DNA from: an uncultured Aquimarina sp.
Lineage (GTDB): Bacteria; Bacteroidota; Bacteroidia; Flavobacteriales; Flavobacteriaceae
Length of the DNA stretch: 64,000 nt
Assembly (NCBI GenBank): GCA_947496705.1
Contig: CANMDW010000003.1
Span: 62,001 to 126,000, forward strand
Reading direction: 5' to 3'
The position numbers and the translations under genes are program-made. Numbering within the stretch: position 1 is the stretch's first letter; each line of letters starts with the position of its first letter. The notes under the pieces are model-generated. The model did no database searches, had not been told where the DNA came from, and worked only from the letters and a program-made list of their open reading frames with translations. Positions 31,561-40,725 of the stretch are shown one piece after another.

Positions 31561-34023
31561 TTATCTATTGTTGATTTCTTCCAGAAAACGATGATATGCA
31601 TAGTCAAATCGTTGCATTTCTTCTTGATCCAACCATTGGATATTGGTCGCGATATGTGCTGGGGTCTCCTCGCGTATCGTTAATGCAATGAATTTCTTAA
31701 AATCTTCATCCTGATATTGTGCTATCCATGCTGGCAGTACGAAAGTTAGTTGTAATGAATACGGATCTTTTGGATCTACAGTCGACATCCATCTTCCAGT
31801 GGTTTCTTCTTCTATAAAAGGTACTGCGATTTCGAACCCTTCTTCAGATATTGAAACTACGCTATGTTCCCCATTATAATTTTTGGTTCCGGTAATTTCT
31901 ATCTTATCTCCTGCTCGTAACGTATGTGTTCCTGTTTTGCAAAATATATGATCTGATGCTGTAGAAGATGTTTCAATACTATCAATACTAGCGGATTGTA
32001 GGTAATATTGAATATCGGGTGTACGCTGAAATAAACCTCCGGTTTCTGATTCTTGAAAAGGCGCTTCGATTTCAAAAAAATCCTCTCCGATTACTAGTAC
32101 TATATATGTCCCTTCGAATTGTGCATTGCCTGTGATGCGTATTTCTTCTCCAGGTTCTAAGGTATGATCTTTGGCGATGCATCGTGTAAATTCTTCTGTG
32201 ATAGCGACTTCGAATCTTTCGATTTGCAATGGAATATACGCTGCGGTAAACGAATAAGGATATTTTTTTCTAGGTCGTAACAAGATATGTTCTACCATAT
32301 GCATTCCAGCAGTAATGCCATCACCTAAGTTTCTACGGCTATAGTCCTCGATCCCTATTTTTAATGCAATTCGCTTTTCTAATCCCGAGATGTTTCTAGT
32401 ATCCCAAAAGTCTTTTGTGGTATCATACGCTTTGGCTCTACAGGCACTCACCACAGGATATTCTTTAAGAAATCGGGCTTTATCCCGGATCAATTTTTTA
32501 TCCATAGCAGCGGTATCGTTATTTAGGTCTTTTAAGACCATCCCATAGGCTGTAAATTTCTCTGCAAATCGTGCCAACAAATGGTTTTGAAACTTATTTT
32601 TCCGTAATAATCCGGCATTAGCATCGGCTGTCATTTCGCTCAGGTATGCCTCATAGTTTTCTTTATTACCAATCACTTCGGATGCTCCGGGAACGCATTC
32701 CAGCAGTGATTGATTCCAATAGGTGCTGGTATCTTCTCCATCAAAACTCATCAGTTTTTTAAAGTGCGCTAACTGCGAAAAATAATTGGCCAATGTCTGT
32801 TCAAAAAACAACAAATACCCACTTAACTGCTTTGCCTGTGCTTTTCTTTCGGGAGTAGCTGAATCCGGGAGTCCCATTTCGCCAATCCCATAATTATCCG
32901 GAAATTGGTTTTGTATCGGATCATAGTTCTCCAGATGTGGAGCCTGAGTTTCTGGCATGATCATATCCAGCTCTTTACCTGATACAGCTCTGGAAACACT
33001 TTCAACTCTTTTTTGATTGTATAGTGTTTTTATTCTTTCTGTATCGATGCCTACGGCAAGTCCTTTAGAGGTAAATGATAGTTGTGCTAAGGTGCCTTCT
33101 ACATCTAAAATTGGAGTTTTGGAAGGGTCCAATGGTAACAACCAATTTTTTACTGTATTGGTTCCCGTAGCCAGTGCGATTTTGTCAATTGCTAATACTC
33201 CGGTTTGATCCATAATTTCTTTAATCACATCAGAAGTCTGGATCTCTTCTTTTCGATAGTTTTGTAATAGGTCCTGATCATCAATAAAACCGTTTAGCAG
33301 TCTTGGCCCGTCAAAAATTTCATCAGTACTTTTTCCTTTTTCTAACTGTTGTTGCAATGTGTAGAAGGGAATACGAGGCGAAAAATGAGTTCCTACACGA
33401 TACAAAATATTAGCTACCATCTCATTGACATCATCTACCGTATCTGCAATTTCGATAACACCATGTAATCGGACACCTTGTGTATCTAGTAATTTTATTT
33501 CTTCAAAATCCTCACAAATCGTACGACATCCGTAGAGCCTTTCTTTTACATCTTTAATTATTGTACTCCCAGGAATATCAAACAACCCATCTTTTTCTAT
33601 AAAAACTCGGTACAATCCTATAGGTGTACTATGCGCTTCTGAGATCTCACCAGCTCTTTTTTGGGTTACTTTTTCGATCCAGGCATTTTTAACCCCATCC
33701 ACATCAATAGCTACTTTACGAATATCCAATACCGTTACTGGATTTGTGGTTAAAATGGTCGCGGGACTATAGAGGTTTTCATAAGTGCTGGTGGTATCAC
33801 TACCTATGATATCCTGGATATCATAGTCCATACGATACGCCAGATCGGTAATAGCATAACAAACTTGTTCTAAGATGGTAATCCCAGGATCGTGAATGTT
33901 ATGATCTGTCCAGGTATCTCCTGCCATTTGTTGTATCAGCTGCATCCCTTCTGCACGAAGAAATTCATAACTTAATGCAGAATCTTGTGGAACTTCTCTA
34001 GGTATTGTTATAGATGGTGTCAT
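31561..34023 (-). CDS. eCIS baseplate protein, Afp12/Pvc12-like
   Basis: 820 aa. The start DSALSYEFLRAEGMQLIQQM with WTDHNIHDPGITILEQVCYA is the signature of the second large baseplate wedge protein of Afp/PVC-type systems. In the second half two repeated beta modules occur (DHTLEPGEEIRITGNAQFEG and THTLRAGDKIEITGTKNYNG, residues about 630-760), which look like an insertion specific to this lineage and could be a surface decoration. It partners the J-like protein to make the hexameric wedge around the spike. Confidence 0.85.
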   Translation of the reverse strand: MTPSITIPREVPQDSALSYEFLRAEGMQLIQQMAGDTWTDHNIHDPGITILEQVCYAITDLAYRMDYDIQDIIGSDTTSTYENLYSPATILTTNPVTVLDIRKVAIDVDGVKNAWIEKVTQKRAGEISEAHSTPIGLYRVFIEKDGLFDIPGSTIIKDVKERLYGCRTICEDFEEIKLLDTQGVRLHGVIEIADTVDDVNEMVANILYRVGTHFSPRIPFYTLQQQLEKGKSTDEIFDGPRLLNGFIDDQDLLQNYRKEEIQTSDVIKEIMDQTGVLAIDKIALATGTNTVKNWLLPLDPSKTPILDVEGTLAQLSFTSKGLAVGIDTERIKTLYNQKRVESVSRAVSGKELDMIMPETQAPHLENYDPIQNQFPDNYGIGEMGLPDSATPERKAQAKQLSGYLLFFEQTLANYFSQLAHFKKLMSFDGEDTSTYWNQSLLECVPGASEVIGNKENYEAYLSEMTADANAGLLRKNKFQNHLLARFAEKFTAYGMVLKDLNNDTAAMDKKLIRDKARFLKEYPVVSACRAKAYDTTKDFWDTRNISGLEKRIALKIGIEDYSRRNLGDGITAGMHMVEHILLRPRKKYPYSFTAAYIPLQIERFEVAITEEFTRCIAKDHTLEPGEEIRITGNAQFEGTYIVLVIGEDFFEIEAPFQESETGGLFQRTPDIQYYLQSASIDSIETSSTASDHIFCKTGTHTLRAGDKIEITGTKNYNGEHSVVSISEEGFEIAVPFIEEETTGRWMSTVDPKDPYSLQLTFVLPAWIAQYQDEDFKKFIALTIREETPAHIATNIQWLDQEEMQRFDYAYHRFLEEINNR

Positions 34024-34046
34024 ATGGTATATTTTTTTATAAACTT

Positions 34047-35246
34047 TTACATCACGGCTTGCAGTAAAATCCCTTCAAAACCGGAGGAAAAGTTATCATT
34101 CCCACCGGATCCAAATTGCTCTATGTGTACTTTATCCCCAGCCTGTAACAATGTAAGTACCGTTCTGGAATTCATATGAAGTTTCGTTCTAGCAATCAAC
34201 CAAGAACGTTCTTGTTGCTCTTCTTCGCTAGATCCTCCTCCATTGACAAAACCAGTATTATTTAACCGTAGTTTCCATCCCACATCGCCATCATCTGTAT
34301 TATGCCGCATACACATGGTGAACAAATACATTCCTTTTACCGGGGCTTCGAAATGGTTGTTATCTTTAAAGTGACCTCCCATGTTATAGTTAACTTGCTC
34401 AAATTTAAGCGGGTTTTTTGCCCCTTTCATGTTTGTACTTAACGAAACCGAAAAAGCAACTACAAAATGTTTCGGGATATGGACTTGCCCCCGAATATTC
34501 ATTCCTCCCTCTGCCCAGACATCTATTTTTCTATCAGCCACTTCTTTACCCATTCCAACGATGTTTAATGAGTCTTCCTTGTGCTTCCCCGCAGAAATCT
34601 GAGCAGAGTCAGAAAAATTTCCATCCGAGTTTTTACCTCCAAACAATATACATCCATTGGTAATGTGCATAGAACTATCGGGATTACCTTCTTTTCCTGT
34701 TCCAGTAATGGATAATGGAGCTAGTGGTGTGTCGGTACCAATACCTAGTTTGGTTTGAAAAAAACTAGTATCTTTCTTTTTCGAAACTTCAAAAACAGTG
34801 ATACGCTCATTTGTCGTATCGATAGCGGATACTAATGGAGCTTCATTTTTACCCTCTATGGTTAACTTTGATGCTGGTTCTACCGTTCCCACACCGACAT
34901 TGCCTTCTCCTGATTTGATAAATAACCTACTTTGCCCGGTTGCATCTTTAATATTGATTCCGGGTTGATTGCTTGTCGGTTCATCAGAATTTACTCTGGG
35001 ATTGAGGTTAATAGACCATTGCGGATTGTCATCTGCAAAACTTTCATATAGATCTAATACCTCTTGCGTACCTACCCGCTCTCCTTCGGCCTGTATGGAT
35101 ATGGGATTTCCCTGCACTTTGGCTATACCGTCCTCTGCCTGATTTAATCCGGCTTCTATAAAATCGGCAAACTCCTCTTGCGTAGGTTTGTCATTGATCT
35201 TAAAATATTCTTTGAGTTCTGTTCGGTTTTTCTTGTTGATTTCCAT
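34047..35246 (-). CDS. eCIS tail fibre / receptor-binding protein with C1q-like tip
   Basis: 399 aa. The N-terminal part (ELKEYFKINDKPTQEEFADF) is a phage-like fibre attachment segment. The centre has fibre repeats (VGVGTVEPASKLTIEG, LGIGTDTPLAPLSITG). Residues about 255-399 show the C1q/TNF jelly-roll pattern (FVVAFSVSLSTN, FEQVNYNMGGHF, APVKGMYLFTMCMRHN, GDKVHIEQFG, SSGFEGILL). C1q-type trimeric tips bind protein or glycan ligands, so this is the probable target-recognition fibre (Afp13 position). Host is unknown. Confidence 0.82.
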   Translation of the reverse strand: MEINKKNRTELKEYFKINDKPTQEEFADFIEAGLNQAEDGIAKVQGNPISIQAEGERVGTQEVLDLYESFADDNPQWSINLNPRVNSDEPTSNQPGINIKDATGQSRLFIKSGEGNVGVGTVEPASKLTIEGKNEAPLVSAIDTTNERITVFEVSKKKDTSFFQTKLGIGTDTPLAPLSITGTGKEGNPDSSMHITNGCILFGGKNSDGNFSDSAQISAGKHKEDSLNIVGMGKEVADRKIDVWAEGGMNIRGQVHIPKHFVVAFSVSLSTNMKGAKNPLKFEQVNYNMGGHFKDNNHFEAPVKGMYLFTMCMRHNTDDGDVGWKLRLNNTGFVNGGGSSEEEQQERSWLIARTKLHMNSRTVLTLLQAGDKVHIEQFGSGGNDNFSSGFEGILLQAVM

Positions 35247-35339
35247 AAGGATATTTTTTGTTCTTTATATTTTATATCTGTTATCCATTGTTTTAAAGTT
35301 GATAAAACAAGTCTAATTTAATTTTTGACTTTTCTTCAA

Positions 35340-35410
35340 AATGTCTTCGGCAGCACTTCGACACCTGTTCGCCTATGGAGGAAGCTCAGTGTGACAACTC
35401 AGAATAAGAC
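35340..35410. repeat. Intergenic repeat-like segment between fibre and J-like genes
   Basis: The 196-bp spacer contains GGCAGCACTTCGACACCTG and AGGAAGCTCAGTGTGAC, of the CACTTCGACAAGCTCAGTG type that I associate with dispersed intergenic repeats in flavobacteria. No gene is seen. Confidence 0.35.
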
Positions 35411-35442
35411 GAGCGTTTTCTGTTTTTACCTATTTAATAATT

Positions 35443-38400
35443 TTATCGTATTACAAAGTCTTTATTGATTTCCATATAGTTGATTCCCTCGAAGCTATCT
35501 TCTTCAAATTCACCTTCATTCACTACGTATACCTCGTGTATTTGCGCAGCAACCATGATCATATTAGGTTTGGAGGGGATGACTATTGATTTTCCGTCAT
35601 TGAGACTCCGCACATCGGTAAAGGTCTCTCCGTCTTCACTCTGAAATAACTTCAGATTAGCTACATAATCGATATAGGGTCTTTCTGCAATAAAATTGAT
35701 GATTACACTGGCATGAAGTGATCCTCCGATCTGTATATCTCTATCTTCATCATAGGCCCATGGCGACATAAAACGCTTGATCTCTTCTATCAACTTATTT
35801 TTATAAAAACCTTCATCATATCCTTCATAAAATTTTACAATGCACTCGGTAGATACTTGCAGATACAAAGGATTGGTTACCGATATATCCGCATAGGTAG
35901 GTGCCTGCATTTGTGCATATTTTTCAATCTGAAATAGCGTATCTGCTGCTACCTTTGGTGCAAATGGATCAAAAGGTAATTTTCCTTTAATATCAGGTAC
36001 TACAATCACATCTACTCCTCCTGTTCTATCTTTTGCCGGAAGACACTTAGTCTTGTATATTTGCGGAAACTGATTCAATATTACATGTTCATAATCCCAC
36101 ATCGTAAGCGTTCTGTTTTTATGTCGTAGCCGTTCACTAACACGTTTGTATAGCGCATTCCCTTTTTCGGCTGGTTTTCCTTTGCTAGAGGTAAAGGGTT
36201 GTATAATCTTGGCGACTTCGGGGATCGGATTGAGCACTTCTGTAATGGTATCGATGGGTAAGGGATTTTCGAAATGTGTGGGATCTACTTCTACGCTAGA
36301 AAGTGTAGCACTTACTACCTGACTTCTAATATCAATAGTATCCGATATACCATTTATATCTTTAAAAGCACCTATTTTAATCCAATGTAAATCGTTAGGC
36401 ATTAAGGTGCCACCAGTAGTGGCATCTGCAGGTATTTTTATTTTTACAATCCCTGTATTTACCAATCCATTAGTTGTATCTTCTATGATCCCCGAAGGTG
36501 TAATTATCTCCCATTCATTATTCCGTACATAACTCCACTGCAACTCAGGTTTTTGAATATCTGGATCAGCACTCCCTTCTGCCATCTGAAATAAAATAGA
36601 TAGTATCTGTGGCGTTTTTAATTGATCGATCCCCAAATACAACGAACCTTCATTTGTATAAACAGGTATTAGATTTGCCTCATTTCCTGGTGCCAAAAGA
36701 TCATATCCGAACGGATGTATATGAAAAATATTATTAGCACTTTTTACAGACTGCGTGTTTGCCGTTATATCCACACAGGCGGTATACGAAACCCCTAGTT
36801 TTTTTAGCTTAGGTTGATATGGCAAATTAATTCGTAGGTTTTTTATTTCTTCTTTTCCGGATAATGCTTGCTTTGTAAATAAGGTATTATATACCGTATG
36901 CTGAAAGTTTACGGGTGTTAGTTCTATTCTAAAATATCGATCCCAGGATACTACCTCCTCTTCATCCATCTCGATGTCAAAACGCTCTTTGTATTCATAA
37001 TCCGGACTTGTTTCTTGCATTCTAAAAGGTACATCCGCAATTGAAATGGTGCCTTCTTTTGTAAACAATGAGAAACCTTCTGATACTTTATCTCCTTCAG
37101 AATTTTCTATCATAGTAGATAGTAAGACTTCTGCATTGCGATCATGAAAAAATACATCCGCTTTAAAATCACCATCATCTTCAATAATTGCAGCATTTGT
37201 TGCAAGTCGTTGTTCTATGAGTTCAGAAAGCTCTTCTTCGCTAAGTGCTGCAAGTTCTTCTTCTGTATGATTAGCCTGTATTAACCAGTAATTCTTATAA
37301 TATTCTGTAAGGGATTTGGGTTGTTGTACCCATTCCATCTCCAGATGTAAGTCTTTTATTCTTTTCTGAGCTATTTCTTCATTTGCGATATAGAAACTGC
37401 TTCCTATTTCGGGTTGGAACCCAAAGGGCTCAAAAGGTTTTTTGGTATCAATAGTATTTTGATCGTTTTGTAAGATACTTTGTTGCATTCCTTGCACATC
37501 TACCCGAATATGTGCTTTTTGTAATCCAAGGTTTATTAAATGCTGATAATTACTTCGATAGCGTTCTTCTCCTTTTTCTTCTTCTAAAAAATGATGTAGT
37601 GTACATACCAGTGTTGGATGCTCTGATGCTACAAAAGAAGAAGATCCTGATCCAAAAGGTGTGACTGGTGGATCATTATCCTGAAGTTGTATTGCTATTT
37701 TTAAGGCATTTAGATATACCTGATCTGGTGCATATTTTTGTGCTTTCTCGACATTCTTATCAACCAATCCTACTTCTTGAACCTCTAGTATCGAAGTATC
37801 CTTAATCCCTATGATTTTATATATTTTTTGGGTGGTATCTACAATGTATTTACCAACATCTGTGATATCAAAGCTTTGATTATCGATACTAGTAATCGTA
37901 GTGTCATTTACTATAATATCTAAAGGAATTTCTGAAGTTGCTCCCACATAATCCCCTAAAGAATAGGTTACTTTATTGGGTGTAAACCACTGCTCATCAC
38001 TACTAAGATAGGTCTGAAAGGGATCGTTTTTATCAAAAATCGACTGTAAGCTTTCTATAGTAAGATTTTCTTGCCCCAGATCTAGTAGTATTTCAATAGT
38101 ACGTTTACCATCTTGGAGTAGTAAGGTGGGAGAACTGATGGCAAAACCAATCTCAGATGGTTTTAGGGAATGATCGGATATGGAAGATTGTCTATTACCA
38201 AACGTCTTAAATCGCTTACTTTCTTCTTCTTCATCATATTTGCTAAAAACAAATTCTTTGGCATCCGTTGTTGCATAAATATCTGATAACTTTTCTATGC
38301 TAGGCGGAAAAATAGAGACCGATCGTACCTGACGCTCAGCGGATTCTAAACTCTTATATACTTTATCCTTATCTGCTTCAGAAGCCTTAGAATCTGCTTG

Positions 38401-39642
38401 AGTTTGCATGATATGTATAAAATCAAGTTCCGTTAATTGCAGGTCTACTATTACATATTCTAACGCTTTTTCAGCTTGTTCATCTGTAGTCTGTATATCT
38501 TCGAATACCTGCTCTAACAAAGCTTTTTCTCCATTATATAAGGGCAATACATCTCCGGGATTTGGATTTCCATATACTTTTCTCATCATTACATCAAATC
38601 CTTCAACATCGTGTAATTCTCTAAGGTTTTGTTGTCTTTGATGTATGATTTTTTTCTCATGAGCCTTTTCCAAGTGCTCATATACAGGTAGCCAATCTGT
38701 AGGAATACCCTCTTTTTCTTCTTCTTGTTTACTAAAAATCAGGTTAAAATCATTTCTTTTTAAAAATAGCTCTTGTGTTACATAGGAAATCGCAGCTGCA
38801 TCCTCTTTTTTTACTGCTTCATTCAGCTCAAAAATATCCCCAATCTGATTCCCTGGAAAGTCCGGAAGGGCATTTCCAGGATTCGGGTGTCCCAAGGCCA
38901 TTTCTATCATATCGATAAAGGCTGCATCCTTGGTTTTACCACGTTCTTGATGCGTATTTTGGATGGTAAGAAACTCCTTTGTTACAAAAACATTTTTAAG
39001 TTGTGTGATTTGAGCCTTGCTAATTACTGTATCTTCATTAGTGATGTACTGCAATTGATTACCCGAAGCGTCTTCTCCGGCCTCTAATACAGTTCCCTTG
39101 TTTACTTCTAGGTATTCAGTATTCTCTTCTAACGCTAATAATACATTGACCACATCCGGCACTGCTTCTTTTGTGCTCAATCCAAGACGTTCTCTAAAAT
39201 AAAAATCAAGATGTCTTTCTGTAAGTCCATTCATTTTGGATTTCACGTGATTTAATAACTTTAAGAAAGTCATAAATAGTGCTACGTGAGGTTTGGATAG
39301 TTTGGCTTTCTTTTCTGAATCATTATAAAAACGTTCAGGATTTTCTACATATGCAGCTAATAGATCAGCCCACCGTTTTTGTTGAATCCTTCTTCCTTCT
39401 GGAGAATTTTGGTTAAATGTTTGCGGATCGTCAATTAAAAAAGACTCCCAAGTAGTAGTAGGTCTGTTTTCTTCATCAAAAAACTGAAGCTCTTTGGCTA
39501 TACGCTGTGCTTCTGTGATCAGTTCTTCAATACTACGATCTTCTATCGCTACATAATCAGGACGAATCGCATCTGTATTGCGATCTTGCTGACTGGTTCC
39601 ATCTCTAAGAAGTATATTATCTGAATTTTGAATGTGAGTCAT
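35443..39642 (-). CDS. eCIS baseplate J-like protein, Afp11/Pvc11-like
   Basis: 1399 aa, large for the family. The N-terminal helical part (residues about 60-200, FYFRERLGLSTKEAVPDVV) and the C-terminal J-like segment (RLRHKNRTLTMWDYEHVILN, then CLPAKDRTGGVDVIVVPDI, YADISVTNPLYLQVSTECI) mark the Afp11 group. Residues about 240-440 contain two copies of a charged module (FIDMIEMALGHPNPGNALP and FDVMMRKVYGNPNPGDVLP), an internal duplication. It forms the main baseplate wedge with the Afp12-like protein. Confidence 0.88.
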   Translation of the reverse strand: MTHIQNSDNILLRDGTSQQDRNTDAIRPDYVAIEDRSIEELITEAQRIAKELQFFDEENRPTTTWESFLIDDPQTFNQNSPEGRRIQQKRWADLLAAYVENPERFYNDSEKKAKLSKPHVALFMTFLKLLNHVKSKMNGLTERHLDFYFRERLGLSTKEAVPDVVNVLLALEENTEYLEVNKGTVLEAGEDASGNQLQYITNEDTVISKAQITQLKNVFVTKEFLTIQNTHQERGKTKDAAFIDMIEMALGHPNPGNALPDFPGNQIGDIFELNEAVKKEDAAAISYVTQELFLKRNDFNLIFSKQEEEKEGIPTDWLPVYEHLEKAHEKKIIHQRQQNLRELHDVEGFDVMMRKVYGNPNPGDVLPLYNGEKALLEQVFEDIQTTDEQAEKALEYVIVDLQLTELDFIHIMQTQADSKASEADKDKVYKSLESAERQVRSVSIFPPSIEKLSDIYATTDAKEFVFSKYDEEEESKRFKTFGNRQSSISDHSLKPSEIGFAISSPTLLLQDGKRTIEILLDLGQENLTIESLQSIFDKNDPFQTYLSSDEQWFTPNKVTYSLGDYVGATSEIPLDIIVNDTTITSIDNQSFDITDVGKYIVDTTQKIYKIIGIKDTSILEVQEVGLVDKNVEKAQKYAPDQVYLNALKIAIQLQDNDPPVTPFGSGSSSFVASEHPTLVCTLHHFLEEEKGEERYRSNYQHLINLGLQKAHIRVDVQGMQQSILQNDQNTIDTKKPFEPFGFQPEIGSSFYIANEEIAQKRIKDLHLEMEWVQQPKSLTEYYKNYWLIQANHTEEELAALSEEELSELIEQRLATNAAIIEDDGDFKADVFFHDRNAEVLLSTMIENSEGDKVSEGFSLFTKEGTISIADVPFRMQETSPDYEYKERFDIEMDEEEVVSWDRYFRIELTPVNFQHTVYNTLFTKQALSGKEEIKNLRINLPYQPKLKKLGVSYTACVDITANTQSVKSANNIFHIHPFGYDLLAPGNEANLIPVYTNEGSLYLGIDQLKTPQILSILFQMAEGSADPDIQKPELQWSYVRNNEWEIITPSGIIEDTTNGLVNTGIVKIKIPADATTGGTLMPNDLHWIKIGAFKDINGISDTIDIRSQVVSATLSSVEVDPTHFENPLPIDTITEVLNPIPEVAKIIQPFTSSKGKPAEKGNALYKRVSERLRHKNRTLTMWDYEHVILNQFPQIYKTKCLPAKDRTGGVDVIVVPDIKGKLPFDPFAPKVAADTLFQIEKYAQMQAPTYADISVTNPLYLQVSTECIVKFYEGYDEGFYKNKLIEEIKRFMSPWAYDEDRDIQIGGSLHASVIINFIAERPYIDYVANLKLFQSEDGETFTDVRSLNDGKSIVIPSKPNMIMVAAQIHEVYVVNEGEFEEDSFEGINYMEINKDFVIR

Positions 39643-39664
39643 TGTTTCTACTACTTTACTAGGT

Positions 39665-40087
39665 TTAAGTGGCCATTATTTTTGTATTTGCTGGTATTAA
39701 TTGTCCTTGTCCCGGATACATAGGTACGGGATCCGGTGCATTGGTGGGAGGTGGCTGTTTTGCCTGAGCTGTAACTTTGAATTCTGCAATAAACATGTTT
39801 CCCTTGATCACGATGCTTTTATTTCCACTTTTACTTTTTTGTGTTAACTGATCAGGTGCTAACTTTTTAATGGTTAAGGTTCCTGTCCCTGGGATCACAA
39901 AAGGAGGGGCGACATAGGAACAATTGGCAACTTCTACTTTGGATTCATCACCGTCTACACAAACCTTTTTTCCTTTAATGGTTGTCTTTCCAGAAGCTAT
40001 CATTTTTCCTGGTTGTACACTTACCAAGGCACTCCCAAATACGGGAAGAAAATTAACCTGATCACCGTCCATTATTATTACATCCAT
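39665..40087 (-). CDS. PAAR-like spike-tip protein (Afp10-like)
   Basis: 140 aa, rich in glycine, lysine and beta strands (ASGKTTIKGKKVCVDGDESK, then PGTGTLTIKKLAPDQ), with a proline-rich end. Placement between gp25 and the J-like gene is the Afp10 position, and the composition fits a PAAR-like/DUF4280-type cone that sharpens the spike. Classic PAAR metal ligands cannot be placed with certainty. Confidence 0.7.
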   Translation of the reverse strand: MDVIIMDGDQVNFLPVFGSALVSVQPGKMIASGKTTIKGKKVCVDGDESKVEVANCSYVAPPFVIPGTGTLTIKKLAPDQLTQKSKSGNKSIVIKGNMFIAEFKVTAQAKQPPPTNAPDPVPMYPGQGQLIPANTKIMAT

Positions 40088-40104
40088 TTTTTTGTAATTT
40101 CTTT

Positions 40105-40521
40105 TTAAAGATCAAATGCCACAGTAGAAGCTTCATTAACATAGAATGGATATACCAGATTAAAGCGATTATTGGTGCTTCTAACTATGTAATCGATCGA
40201 TATATGCACAATCCCTTTCTCTAGATCTATATCCGCTACTGTAACTTCTTCTTCCTGAATTCTTGGTTCATACAATAACAAGGCCTTGGATACCATATTA
40301 CTCAACTCACTTGCAAATCGTTCATCTAATTCTTCGAATAAAAACTGAGTAAGATCACATCCAAAATCAGGGTGCATCATCCGCTCATTTAAAGAAGTAG
40401 ATAACAAAATCTGGAGACTTTGTTTGATATCTTCTTCTCCTACTGTAAATCCAACATCTGCACCACCTCCTGAAAAAGAAGGAGGGAACGCCCAACCATT
40501 TCCTAAAAACTTATTGTCCAT
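40105..40521 (-). CDS. gp25-like baseplate protein (Afp9-like)
   Basis: 138 aa. FLGNGWAFPPSF, EEDIKQSLQILLSTSLNERM and HPDFGCDLTQFLFEELD are the conserved parts of gp25/Afp9 proteins, which nucleate sheath assembly from the baseplate. Its start overlaps the end of the 68-aa gene by 11 bp, indicating translational coupling. Confidence 0.88.
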   Translation of the reverse strand: MDNKFLGNGWAFPPSFSGGGADVGFTVGEEDIKQSLQILLSTSLNERMMHPDFGCDLTQFLFEELDERFASELSNMVSKALLLYEPRIQEEEVTVADIDLEKGIVHISIDYIVRSTNNRFNLVYPFYVNEASTVAFDL

Positions 40522-40717
40522 CTTCTACTGATATTTTGGATGAATCACTATTTGCCATCTGGCTATTATCCTCGTAGGATTTTAATTGCGAAGCTCCTTG
40601 TTGTTGTATTTTCTCAATGAGTCCTGCTACCTTGATATATGGCTGTTGCCCAAGTCCGGCAAGTATTGTATTGGTTTCTGAGACTGTTAATTCGAGTTGT
40701 ATATTATTTTTATCCAT
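40511..40717 (-). CDS. Small eCIS-associated protein, 68 aa
   Basis: Between the spike and gp25 genes, overlapping gp25 by 11 bp. The segment LELTVSETNTILAGLGQQPY followed by VAGLIEKIQQQ looks like a short helical pair also found in phage and CIS loci; its role is unknown. The last 20 residues are acidic and polar. Retention in a tightly packed operon supports it as a real gene. Confidence 0.65.
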   Translation of the reverse strand: MDKNNIQLELTVSETNTILAGLGQQPYIKVAGLIEKIQQQGASQLKSYEDNSQMANSDSSKISVEDGQ

Positions 40718-40725
40718 ATGTATGC

